The position numbers and the translations under genes are program-made. Below are positions 1 to 5,323 of a stretch of DNA of 5,323 nt, in pieces. The notes beneath the pieces were generated by a model. It worked only from the letters and a program-made list of their open reading frames with translations, ran no database searches and was not told where the DNA came from. Source of the stretch: AV17 sp046262735 (GTDB taxonomy: Bacteria; Verrucomicrobiota; Verrucomicrobiia; Chthoniobacterales; UBA10450); contig JBHEMD010000084.1 in assembly GCA_046262735.1 (NCBI GenBank), positions 1-5,323 of the forward strand, written 5' to 3'. Each line of letters opens with the position of its first letter. The stretch's first letter is position 1.

Positions 1-86
1 AATTCATCATGGAAAAACGAGAAAACCGCTCCAAAGCGCTGGCCGACCAGGAGCGGCACCCGACGTTGTTCGCGGACTTGAAATGA
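1..86 (+). CDS. Possible C-terminal end of an unidentified upstream gene (partial)
   Basis: One frame is open from the left window edge to a TGA at 84-86. Its last residues read EKRENRSKALADQERHPTLFADLK, here split as EKRENRSKALAD and QERHPTLFADLK, a charged hydrophilic tail. An ATG at 9-11 lies in this frame but has no visible ribosome binding site, so the stretch is more likely the 3' end of a longer gene than a 25-residue peptide. It runs in the same direction as purM and ends 70 nt before the chosen purM start. I do not recognise the family. The frame is short enough to be open by chance, so support is weak. Confidence 0.35.
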   Translation, partial: FIMEKRENRSKALADQERHPTLFADLK

Positions 87-94
87 GTTGCAGA

Positions 95-111
95 GCAGGC
101 GCTCCGCCTGC
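95..111 (+). other. Perfect 7-bp hairpin upstream of purM (first of two)
   Basis: GCAGGCG at 95-101 pairs fully with CGCCTGC at 105-111 around a 3-nt loop. No T-tract follows, so it is not a classical intrinsic terminator. It lies 9 nt after the TGA of the possible upstream gene and could stabilise that mRNA end or structure the purM leader. The role is inferred. Confidence 0.45.
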
Positions 112-121
112 CGAAACAGTT

Positions 122-140
122 GGCAACCGATGCGGTTGCC
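122..140 (+). other. Perfect 7-bp hairpin just before the purM start (second of two)
   Basis: GGCAACC at 122-128 pairs with GGTTGCC at 134-140 around the loop GATGC. The stem ends 16 nt before the ATG at 157, and its loop contains the in-frame ATG at 130. If it forms in mRNA it would make the 130 start unfavourable and sits directly upstream of the initiation region for 157. No T-run follows. A regulatory role is inferred only. Confidence 0.45.
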
Positions 141-156
141 CTACAAAATCAGTGCC

Positions 157-1167
157 ATGACGAAGGCATACGCGCGCGCGGGCGTCGATGTCGATCTTGC
201 CAATCGCCTCAAGCGCAACATTCGGCAGCTCGTTCGCCACACCCACGGCCCGCAGGTGGTCGGCAAAATCGGCGGCTTCGGCGGCTTGTTTCGAGCGGAC
301 TTTCCCCGCGTGCGCGAGCCGGTTTTGGTTGCGAGCATCGATGGGGTCGGCACGAAATTGAAAATCGCATTCGCGATGAACAAACACGACACCGTCGGCG
401 TCGATCTGGTGAACCATTGCGTCAATGACATCGCCGTGTTCGGCGCACGGCCGCTTTTCTTCCTCGACTACATCGGCTGCGGAAAACTCGAGATTAACGT
501 TTTCAATCAGCTGCTGCGTGGCCTGTCGCGCGCCTGCCGTGCTGCAGGTTGCGCGCTGATCGGCGGCGAGACCGCGCAAATGCCGGGCATGTACCGCGAA
601 GGCGAATATGATCTGGCCGGCTGCATCGTCGGCCTAGTCGATCGCGCGAAGATCATCGACGGCAGTAAGATCAAACCGGGCGACGTGATTCTCGGCCTCG
701 CCTCGAACGGTCTGCACACGAACGGATATTCGCTCGCGCGAAAAATTCTCTTCGAAGAAATGCGCCTCAAGCCGTCATCGAAGATCGACAATCTCGGCCG
801 CACGATTGGCGAAGAACTTCTGCAGGTGCACAAAAATTATCAGCCGCTTGTGGCCAAAGTGCCGATCGGAATGATCAAAGGCCTGGCCCATATCACCGGC
901 GGCGGATTGATCGACAATCTCCCGCGGATTCTGCCTAAGAACTGCGACGGCACCATCGAAACGAAAAAATGGCGCGTCCCGCGCATCTTCCAAATCCTCC
1001 AGGAAAAGGGCGCGGTCGATTCGGCAGAGATGTATCAGGTGTTCAATATGGGCATCGGCATGGTCGCGATTGTCGCCGAGCGCGATGCGGAACGTGCGAT
1101 GTCGATGCTGCGCGCCAGACGCATCGGCTGCGTTGAGCGCGGGACGGGGAAAACACGTTTGCTGTAA
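157..1167 (+). CDS. purM: Phosphoribosylformylglycinamidine cyclo-ligase (AIR synthase) PurM
   Basis: PurM closes the imidazole ring: formylglycinamidine ribonucleotide plus ATP gives 5-aminoimidazole ribonucleotide, ADP and phosphate, the fifth step of de novo purine synthesis in the cytoplasm. The product has 336 residues, close to the 345 of E. coli PurM. Visible family motifs are the start YARAGVD (5-11), the glycine-rich KIGGFGGLF (37-45), the ATP-site DGVGTKL (62-68), DLVNHCVND (83-91), FFLDY (101-105), GGETAQMPGMY (136-146), SNGLHTNGYSL (183-193), HITGGG (245-250) and FNMGIGM (296-302). All are intact. The frame also has a TTG at 88 and an ATG at 130, but the PurM family begins about where the ATG at 157 places it. 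No clear Shine-Dalgarno precedes any of the three. An aldo/keto reductase follows after 6 nt. The identity is secure; the exact start is less so. Confidence 0.97.
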   Translation: MTKAYARAGVDVDLANRLKRNIRQLVRHTHGPQVVGKIGGFGGLFRADFPRVREPVLVASIDGVGTKLKIAFAMNKHDTVGVDLVNHCVNDIAVFGARPLFFLDYIGCGKLEINVFNQLLRGLSRACRAAGCALIGGETAQMPGMYREGEYDLAGCIVGLVDRAKIIDGSKIKPGDVILGLASNGLHTNGYSLARKILFEEMRLKPSSKIDNLGRTIGEELLQVHKNYQPLVAKVPIGMIKGLAHITGGGLIDNLPRILPKNCDGTIETKKWRVPRIFQILQEKGAVDSAEMYQVFNMGIGMVAIVAERDAERAMSMLRARRIGCVERGTGKTRLL

Positions 1168-1173
1168 GAGGCA

Positions 1174-2076
1174 ATGGAAAAACGGCGCTTCGGCAAAACG
1201 GACATGGACGTGACCGTGCTGGGCTTCGGCGGCTCAGAGATCGGGTATGAGCAGGCGTCGCAGAAAGCGGTCGATGAATTGCTGAATAGCGCGCTCGATG
1301 CCGGGCTCAACGTCATCGACACGGCAGAGTGTTATCACAACAGCGAGGAACTCATCGGCCAGGCAATCAGCCATCGCCGCGATCAGTTTCATCTTTTCAC
1401 CAAGTGCGGTCATCCTCACGGACTGGAGTGCGGCGCGAACTGGTCGAAGCACTCGATCCTGGAAAGCATCGAGCGGAGTTTGCGGCGGCTCCGAACCGAT
1501 GTTGTCGATCTTGTCCAATTGCACAGTTGTTCCGAAGAGGAGTTGCGCAAAGGCGAAGCGATCGCTGCGCTGCAAACCGCGCGGGAGCGGGGCCACACTC
1601 GCTACATCGGTTACAGCGGCGACAGCCACGCGGCGCGCCATGCCGTGGAATGCGGCGCGTTCGCCACGCTGCAAACTTCCATCAACATCGCCGACCAGGA
1701 GTCCATCGATCTGACTCTGTCGCTGGCGCGCGAAAAACAAATGGGCGTCATCGCGAAACGCCCAATCGCGAACGCCGCCTGGAAAACCGGACACAGGCCG
1801 GCGGAAAGTTATCACCACGTGTATTACGACCGGTTGCGGCAATTGAAATACGATTTTCTCCGTAACCGATCGCTCGAAGAATCGATCGGCATCGCGCTGC
1901 GGTTCACCCTGAGCGTGCCGGGCGTGCACACCGCGATCGTCGGCACAACTAAACCGCAGCGCTGGCAGCAAAACGCGAAATTAGTGGAGGCCAGGCCACT
2001 GAGTGACGCCGATTACGAGGCGATCCGCCGGCGCTGGGAAGAATACGCGCCGGCGACGTGGATCGGACAAATATGA
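1174..2076 (+). CDS. Aldo/keto reductase, first of a tandem pair
   Basis: This is a 300-residue cytosolic NAD(P)H-dependent oxidoreductase of the aldo/keto reductase superfamily, a (beta/alpha)8 barrel that interconverts carbonyls and alcohols. It opens with the typical first strand RRFGKTDMDVTVLGFGG (4-20). The catalytic tetrad can be placed as Asp49 and Tyr54 in IDTAECY, Lys77 in TKCG and His117 in QLHS. IGYSGD (145-150) and the cofactor-side VPGVHTAIVGTTKPQ (248-262) are also typical, as is the WIGQ end. The ATG lies 6 nt after the purM stop; GAGG at 1168-1171 is only 2 nt from it, closer than a normal Shine-Dalgarno, so translation may rely partly on coupling to purM. The stop overlaps the next reductase start by ATGA. 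Substrate and physiological role are unknown, and the link to purM may be only transcriptional. Confidence 0.93.
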   Translation: MEKRRFGKTDMDVTVLGFGGSEIGYEQASQKAVDELLNSALDAGLNVIDTAECYHNSEELIGQAISHRRDQFHLFTKCGHPHGLECGANWSKHSILESIERSLRRLRTDVVDLVQLHSCSEEELRKGEAIAALQTARERGHTRYIGYSGDSHAARHAVECGAFATLQTSINIADQESIDLTLSLAREKQMGVIAKRPIANAAWKTGHRPAESYHHVYYDRLRQLKYDFLRNRSLEESIGIALRFTLSVPGVHTAIVGTTKPQRWQQNAKLVEARPLSDADYEAIRRRWEEYAPATWIGQI

Positions 2077-3065
2077 AACAGCGAAAACTTGGACGCGGCG
2101 GACCCATTGTGTCGGCACTCGGACTTGGCTGCATGGGAATGTCGGACTTCTACGCCGGTCGGGATGAACAAGAGTCGATCGCGACGATCCATCGCGCGCT
2201 CGACTTGGGCATCACCTTTTTCGACACGGCGGACGTTTACGGGCCGGACACGAACGAAGAGCTCGTCGGTCGCGAATTGCGCGCACACCGCGAGCAAGTG
2301 ATCGTCGCGACGAAGTTTGGGATCGTGCGCGACCCGGACAAACCGGGCCTGCGCGGCATCAATGGCAAACCAGATTACGTCAAGCGCGCGTGCGATGGCA
2401 GCTTGCGACGCCTCCAGATCGATTGCATCGATCTCTACTACCAGCATCGCGTCGATCCGGATACGCCGATTGAAGAGACAGTCGGCGCAATGTCCGATTT
2501 GGTGCGGGACGGTAAGGTGCGTTTCCTCGGTTTGTCCGAAGCCGGTGTGGAGGCGATTCGTCGCGCGCACGCGGTTCATCCGATCACGGCGCTCCAATCG
2601 GAATATTCACTCTGGACGCGCGATCCGGAAGACGAAGTGCTCAGTGTCTGCCACGAGCTCGGCATCGGGTTCGTCCCTTACTCGCCGCTGGGGCGGGGAT
2701 TTCTCTCCGGCAAAATCCAAAAGCCGGAGGATCTCGCCGCGGACGATTACCGCACAACGACGCCACGTTTTCAGGGGGAAAATTTCCAGCGCAACCTCGA
2801 CCTGGTGAAACAGGTGGAAGAAATCGCGCGCGAGAAACGTTGCACGCCCGCGCAGCTCGCGCTCGCCTGGGTGCTGGCGCAGGGGCAGAACATCGTGCCG
2901 ATTCCCGGGACGAAACGCCGGAAATATCTACAGGAGAACATCGGCGCGCTCGATGTCGATCTTGCGAGCGAAGATTTGCAACGCATTGACGAAGTGGCGC
3001 CCAAAGGCGCATTCGCGGGGTCACGTTATCCCGCGGAAATGATGAAGCTGCTCAATCGCTCGTAG
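2073..3065 (+). CDS. Aldo/keto reductase, AKR13 (YakC)-like, second of a tandem pair
   Basis: This 330-residue reductase resembles the AKR13/YakC-type branch, by recall of its motifs. Visible signatures are RKLGRGGPIVSALGLGCMGM (4-23), FFDTADVYG with Asp51 and Tyr56, ATKFG with Lys81, and YYQHRVDP with His125, which complete the catalytic tetrad. IEETVGAMSDLVRDGKVR (133-150), QSEYSLW (175-181), YSPLGRGFLSG (203-213) and the NADP-phosphate-binding type motif PIPGTKRRKYLQEN (276-289) follow. Everything expected is present, so it should be active. The ATG at 2073 overlaps the stop of the previous gene in ATGA, the usual layout for translational coupling; a GTG at 2058 in frame would add five residues and is less likely. 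The last 14 bp overlap the 3' end of the convergent MaoC gene. Known AKR13 members reduce varied aldehydes and ketones; the substrate here is unknown. Confidence 0.95.
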   Translation: MKQRKLGRGGPIVSALGLGCMGMSDFYAGRDEQESIATIHRALDLGITFFDTADVYGPDTNEELVGRELRAHREQVIVATKFGIVRDPDKPGLRGINGKPDYVKRACDGSLRRLQIDCIDLYYQHRVDPDTPIEETVGAMSDLVRDGKVRFLGLSEAGVEAIRRAHAVHPITALQSEYSLWTRDPEDEVLSVCHELGIGFVPYSPLGRGFLSGKIQKPEDLAADDYRTTTPRFQGENFQRNLDLVKQVEEIAREKRCTPAQLALAWVLAQGQNIVPIPGTKRRKYLQENIGALDVDLASEDLQRIDEVAPKGAFAGSRYPAEMMKLLNRS

Positions 3066-3519
3066 CCCGCCGCGGCACCATGGCGGCGCCGATCATCTCC
3101 TGCACAATTTCGCCGTCCTGGTTCGTGGTCACGTTGCGCAGCTTGATAATGCCGAATTGCGGCCGCGACCGGGACCGACGCAGACGAATAATCTGCGTTT
3201 CGACCCGGAGTGTATCACCAGCCCGCACAACATTCGGCCAGCGCAATTCATTGACTCCAAGGCCGATCGCGCCCTGGGCAAAGTTCAGCGTCTGCACGAA
3301 CAGCCGCATCGTGATGGCCGCCGTGTACCAGCCGCTCGCGATAAGCCCCTTGAAGATCGTGCGCTCGGCGCTTTTGCGATCGAGATGAAACATCTGCGGA
3401 TCGAACTTGTGCGCGAACTCGATCAGCTCCTTTTCCTTCACCTGCATCGTGTCGGACTGAAACCGGGCGCCACGTTTCAGATCCTCGTAGTAACGCTCTT
3501 TCATGGCAGACGCACACAT
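3052..3519 (-). CDS. MaoC-like hot-dog dehydratase/hydratase
   Basis: This single-domain hot-dog protein (155 residues, or 150 from the second ATG) belongs to the MaoC/(R)-specific enoyl-CoA hydratase superfamily, whose members hydrate or dehydrate acyl-CoA-type thioesters. It opens with RYYEDLKRGARF (9-20). The hydratase-2-type active-site region is visible as FAHKFDPQMFHLD (35-47), with the Asp40/His45 pair at the expected five-residue spacing. KGLIASGWYTAA (57-68) is the usual hot-helix segment and GDTLRVETQI (101-110) a typical later strand. The ATG at 3519 has a weak GAG five nt upstream; the ATG at 3504 (MKERYYEDL) matches common family starts better but has no ribosome site, so the start is uncertain. 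It stands alone, converging on the reductases with a 14-bp overlap and diverging from the tRNA. The thioester substrate is unknown; nothing nearby ties it to beta-oxidation or polyhydroxyalkanoate synthesis. Confidence 0.9.
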   Translation of the reverse strand: MCASAMKERYYEDLKRGARFQSDTMQVKEKELIEFAHKFDPQMFHLDRKSAERTIFKGLIASGWYTAAITMRLFVQTLNFAQGAIGLGVNELRWPNVVRAGDTLRVETQIIRLRRSRSRPQFGIIKLRNVTTNQDGEIVQEMIGAAMVPRRATSD

Positions 3520-3529
3520 TGAAGCTCAA

Positions 3530-3557
3530 TTGCCCGGTGCACAGCAACGTGTAAAAT
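3530..3557 (+). promoter_or_regulatory. Candidate sigma70-type promoter for tRNA-Val
   Basis: TTGCCC at 3530-3535 (four of six matches to TTGACA) and TAAAAT at 3552-3557 (five of six to TATAAT) are separated by 16 bp. A start near 3564 would give a leader of about 60 nt before the mature tRNA 5' end. The region is shared with the leader of the divergent MaoC gene. This is a consensus match only. Confidence 0.4.
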
Positions 3558-3573
3558 GTCGCGCGGCTGACTC

Positions 3574-3585
3574 GTCACTCGTGAC
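3574..3585 (+). repeat. Small inverted repeat in the tRNA leader
   Basis: GTCAC at 3574-3578 and GTGAC at 3581-3585 form a perfect 5-bp stem with a 2-nt gap, too tight for an RNA hairpin of all five pairs but a near-continuous palindrome as a DNA site. It lies between the candidate promoter and the larger palindrome before the tRNA. No function can be assigned. Confidence 0.3.
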
Positions 3586-3602
3586 TTCGAGAAGACGGGC
3601 CT

Positions 3603-3630
3603 GCCCGCCATAGCCTTGGCGAAGGCGGGC
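3603..3630 (+). repeat. REP-like imperfect palindrome overlapping the tRNA 5' end
   Basis: GCCCGCC at 3603-3609 pairs perfectly with GGCGGGC at 3624-3630, and inside it GCC (3613-3615) pairs with GGC (3618-3620) around TT, giving an elongated GC-rich stem with small internal mismatches. It resembles the short GC-rich palindromes found dispersed between genes in many bacteria; I recall similar TTCGCC-AAGGC type units but cannot confirm copy number, and there is only this one copy here. The last four bases of its 3' arm (3627-3630) are the first four bases of tRNA-Val, so leader pairing and tRNA acceptor pairing exclude each other. Confidence 0.55.
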
Positions 3631-3698
3631 GGTTAGCTCAGTGGTAGAGCGTCTCGTTTACACCGAGAGGGTCGGAGGTTCGAACCCTTCACCGCCCA
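3627..3698 (+). tRNA. tRNA-Val (anticodon UAC)
   Basis: A complete cloverleaf folds by hand. The acceptor stem GGGCGGT (3627-3633) pairs perfectly with ACCGCCC (3691-3697), with discriminator A3698. The D stem is GCTC/GAGC (3636-3639, 3647-3650) with loop AGTGGTA. The anticodon stem TCTCG/CGAGA (3652-3656, 3664-3668) closes the loop TTTACAC, placing anticodon TAC at 3659-3661, which reads valine GUA and related codons. A five-nt variable loop is followed by a T arm GGAGG/CCTTC with one G-U pair and loop TTCGAAC. CCA is not encoded, since ATT follows the discriminator, so it must be added after transcription. The gene converges on the racemase-family gene 25 bp away, and no intrinsic terminator is visible between them. 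Confidence 0.97.
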
Positions 3699-3723
3699 TT
3701 GTTTCGTGAGAAGTCATTAGCAA

Positions 3724-4419
3724 TCAGGAGAGCATTTGGGCCACAGCAGCTTCGCAGTGGATTCTGGTTGTGTTTAGGAAGGGAACGCCATCGCGATCGG
3801 GCTCGCGTAGGATGAGCGGCAACTCTGTTCCCGCGAGAATTACGCCTTCGATCTCGGTATTTTGCTTCATTCGATCGACAATCGCGAGCAAGCCGACCTT
3901 GGTTTGGGGCAGAAATTTTCCCGACACAAGCTCGTTCATGTACTTGTCATGGATGTACTCCTGGTCGGCTGGGTCTGGCCGGACGAGTTCGATGGCTGCG
4001 CGCGCGAACGGTTGCGCGTACCACTCGCCGTTCATGGTGAACTGGGTGCCGAAAATCGCGACCCGCTTGAACTTTCGATCTTTCGCCGCGGCGCAAGTCG
4101 CTTCGACGATGCTAATGAGCGGGATGGGTGAGCACGCCACAACATCATCGAACACGATGTGTGGCGTGTTCGCGGCGATAATGGCGAACTCGGCCCCAGC
4201 GCGGGCAAGTGTCTCGGTTGCGCCGACGAGGTTGCGCGCTGCGAGCGCGAGATCGTTCGCGACGATCGGATCGCGCACCGTCGTTAGATCGACATTGTTG
4301 ATGATGAATTGCGGATAAACGTCGCCGCCGACGCGTTCGCGATAGAGGCGGATGATCGTCTGGTAATAGTCGACCGTGCTCTCGGGTCCGAGGCCACCGA
4401 TGAGGCCGAGCATCTTCAC
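3724..4419 (-). CDS. Aspartate/glutamate racemase-family protein lacking both usual catalytic cysteines
   Basis: The 231-residue product has the Asp/Glu racemase (YgeA/COG1794-like) fold, whose members invert the alpha-carbon of acidic amino acids without PLP, using two acid/base residues, one per domain. The start MKMLGLIGGLGPESTVDYY (1-19) and ERVGGD (28-33) are typical, as are AGAEFAIIAANTPH (74-87), AIFGTQFTM (121-129), GVILAGTELPLIL (192-204) and the end FLNTTRIHCEAAV (214-226). In classical members the NT and TE motifs are preceded by catalytic residues (Cys/Cys, or Thr83/Cys197 in E. coli YgeA as I recall). Here those positions are Ala83 and Gly197. Cysteines occur only at 96, 109 and 222. 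The fold is clear, but racemase chemistry is doubtful; a related lyase, isomerase or binding role is possible. The start is a GTG at 4419, chosen because MKxxGLxGG fits the family; an ATG at 4413 is the alternative. It follows the DUF1330 reading frame by 9 nt, so it is probably in the same operon. Confidence 0.88.
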   Translation of the reverse strand: MKMLGLIGGLGPESTVDYYQTIIRLYRERVGGDVYPQFIINNVDLTTVRDPIVANDLALAARNLVGATETLARAGAEFAIIAANTPHIVFDDVVACSPIPLISIVEATCAAAKDRKFKRVAIFGTQFTMNGEWYAQPFARAAIELVRPDPADQEYIHDKYMNELVSGKFLPQTKVGLLAIVDRMKQNTEIEGVILAGTELPLILREPDRDGVPFLNTTRIHCEAAVAQMLS

Positions 4420-4428
4420 CCGTTTCGA

Positions 4429-4715
4429 TCAGACGCCTTCAACGACAATCATGTTTGTTCGGCAGGTGCGATGGCGGATTGGCGCGATGGCGCGGTACGG
4501 ATCGGAATTCAGCCACGCCTTCGCCCGCTCTGGCGACTCAAACTTTATGAGCACGATCCGCTTTGGCTGCCAATCGCCTTCGAGCGTTTCGACCGTATCG
4601 CTCGCTGCAATGTACTTCCCACCGTGCGCCTTCACCATGTCGACGACGCGCTCGCGATATTGCCGAATCCACCCGGATCGATAACTTCAAGATCGACAAT
4701 CACGTAGGCGGACAT
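4429..4715 (-). pseudogene. DUF1330 family gene with an apparent 1-nt frameshift
   Basis: Two frames together spell one complete DUF1330 protein, a small ferredoxin-like dimeric alpha/beta-barrel family of unknown function. From the ATG at 4715 the first frame reads MSAYVIVDLEVIDPG, the classic DUF1330 start. It then loses the family pattern and stops at TGA 4634-4632. The adjacent frame carries on with WIRQYRERVVDMVKAHGG, then GKYIAASD, VETLEGDWQPKRIVLIKF, AKAWLNSDPYRAI and the terminal IVVEGV, stopping at 4431-4429. One extra base in the GGG run (CCC at 4672-4674 on the plus strand) would give ...IDPGWIRQYRERV... and a 95-residue protein of exactly usual length. GGA lies 9 nt before the ATG at 4715 as a ribosome site. 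The break may be a real mutation or a base-calling/assembly error. An ATG at 4638 opens a 69-residue C-terminal frame that could be made by reinitiation, but it would lack the first beta strand. Confidence 0.85.
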
Positions 4716-4742
4716 TGCAAAAATTCCAGCGACCGCGTTTTC

Positions 4743-5323
4743 TCACTTCTCATCGCCGCTGTCTTTTGCCGCCAGCTCCGGAATCTTTTTGCGGCGCCGC
4801 AGACGAAGCCAGTTATTCCAGGTCTTGCGCAGGCTATCGCGCGGAGTGAGATATTTTTGATTGAGCTCGTTGCTTTTGAGGATTTGAGCGAGAACGCCTC
4901 TGACCGAGAAATCCCCCGTATTCAGGATCGTGTAGGCGGTGCCGACGGCCGCGGCATGGTGCGCGTCGCTCGCGGCGACCATGGGCAGGCCGCGAATCTG
5001 CGCGTATTTGAAAGCATAGCGGTTGTAGCGGCGCAACGTGGTGGCAGCGTTGAAAACTTCCAGTGCGTCGACCGGCAATGTCTCGAGGACGGAAAAGCGG
5101 ATGCCGGCGCGAAAGAGATCGTAAGGATGCGGCGGAATGGCGAGACCACCGCGCTCGTGAATGATGTCGCACACTTCGCGCGCCGGTTTTCCCTTCAAGT
5201 AGGGTAGCTGGGCGCCGATACAAAGCAGGTGGCCGTCGGCCGTGGTGACTTCGACGCCGGGCAGAACGAGAAAACCGTCGACTGGCTGACCGTCCAAACG
5301 CATCAAACCTTTCTCGAGCAAAT
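4743..5323 (-). CDS. PHP-domain metal-dependent phosphoesterase-type protein, C-terminal part
   Basis: The reading frame is open to the right window edge, so the N-terminal part is outside the window; the TTG at 5321 is just a leucine codon at the cut. About 192 C-terminal residues are present. PHP (polymerase and histidinol phosphatase) signatures, numbered from that cut, are PGVEVTTADGHLL (21-33, with metal ligands Glu24 and His31), PPHPYD (63-68, His65), DALEVFNA (85-92) and ASDAHHA (117-123, Asp119 and His121). These match metal-binding positions of PHP phosphoesterases. The usual N-terminal HxH and ITDHN motifs would be upstream of the edge and cannot be checked. The C-terminus ends in a basic stretch LRLRRRKK and a hydrophilic tail. 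The stop at 4743 precedes the DUF1330 start by 27 nt, which suggests it is the first visible gene of a three-gene minus-strand operon. The likely role is hydrolysis of a phosphate ester; the substrate is unknown. Confidence 0.9.
   Translation of the reverse strand, partial: LLEKGLMRLDGQPVDGFLVLPGVEVTTADGHLLCIGAQLPYLKGKPAREVCDIIHERGGLAIPPHPYDLFRAGIRFSVLETLPVDALEVFNAATTLRRYNRYAFKYAQIRGLPMVAASDAHHAAAVGTAYTILNTGDFSVRGVLAQILKSNELNQKYLTPRDSLRKTWNNWLRLRRRKKIPELAAKDSGDEK

Noticed and set aside
88..156. N-terminal extension of purM from TTG 88 or ATG 130
   Set aside because: The extra 23 residues have no PurM-like character and would run through both hairpins; the family start fits the ATG at 157.
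7..579. Open minus-strand frame of 190 codons opposite purM
   Set aside because: It is antisense to well-conserved PurM motifs and shows no motif of its own.
1234..1971. Long open frame of 245 codons on the minus strand
   Set aside because: It lies entirely inside the first aldo/keto reductase gene, which has clear family motifs; the protein is Arg/Ala-rich with no recognisable motif and is a high-GC shadow frame.
3536..3558. Promoter for the MaoC gene on the minus strand, with TTTACA at 3557-3552
   Set aside because: TTTACA fits a -35 box, but no acceptable -10 hexamer occurs about 17 bp downstream on that strand.
3627..3698. tRNA as an integration attachment site
   Set aside because: No duplicate of the tRNA 3' end, no integrase and no mobile-element gene are seen in the window.
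3699..3723. Terminator between tRNA-Val and the racemase-family gene
   Set aside because: Only a stem of about three pairs (TTC/GAA) is possible and there is no adequate T-run.
4563..5207. Open plus-strand frame of 214 codons opposite the PHP and DUF1330 genes
   Set aside because: The minus strand carries conserved PHP and DUF1330 motifs here; the plus-strand translation shows no family features.

Overview
The window is compact bacterial DNA, GC-rich by eye. It looks like a Verrucomicrobiota-type genome, possibly near the soil Chthoniobacterales. That placement is an inference from the flavour of the PurM and aldo/keto reductase proteins and from a REP-like palindrome next to the tRNA; no single marker proves it.

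Plus-strand block (1-3065): the possible last codons of an unrecognised upstream gene are followed by two small perfect hairpins. Then come purM (AIR synthase, fifth step of purine synthesis) and two aldo/keto reductases of different subfamilies. The spacings are 6 nt and then a 4-bp ATGA overlap, so the three genes are probably co-transcribed and the two reductases are probably translationally coupled. Both reductases keep the Asp-Tyr-Lys-His catalytic tetrad; their substrates cannot be read from sequence.

Middle (3052-3698): a MaoC-type hot-dog dehydratase gene lies on the minus strand. Its stop-codon end overlaps the second reductase by 14 bp, tail to tail. Divergent from it is a tRNA-Val (anticodon UAC) with a plausible sigma70-type promoter and a structured leader. 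The 3' arm of one leader palindrome is part of the tRNA acceptor stem.

Minus-strand block (3724-5323): in transcription order, this holds the 3' part of a PHP-domain metal-dependent hydrolase gene (cut by the window edge), a DUF1330 gene broken by an apparent 1-nt deletion, and an aspartate/glutamate racemase-family gene. Gaps are 27 nt and 9 nt, consistent with one operon. The racemase homologue has Ala and Gly where the two catalytic cysteines are usually found, so racemase activity is doubtful.

I see no mobile element, CRISPR array, phage gene, defence system or toxin-antitoxin pair. The window is mainly housekeeping and small-molecule metabolism. The points most worth a second look are the frameshifted DUF1330 gene, the cysteine-less racemase homologue, and the palindrome shared with the tRNA acceptor stem.
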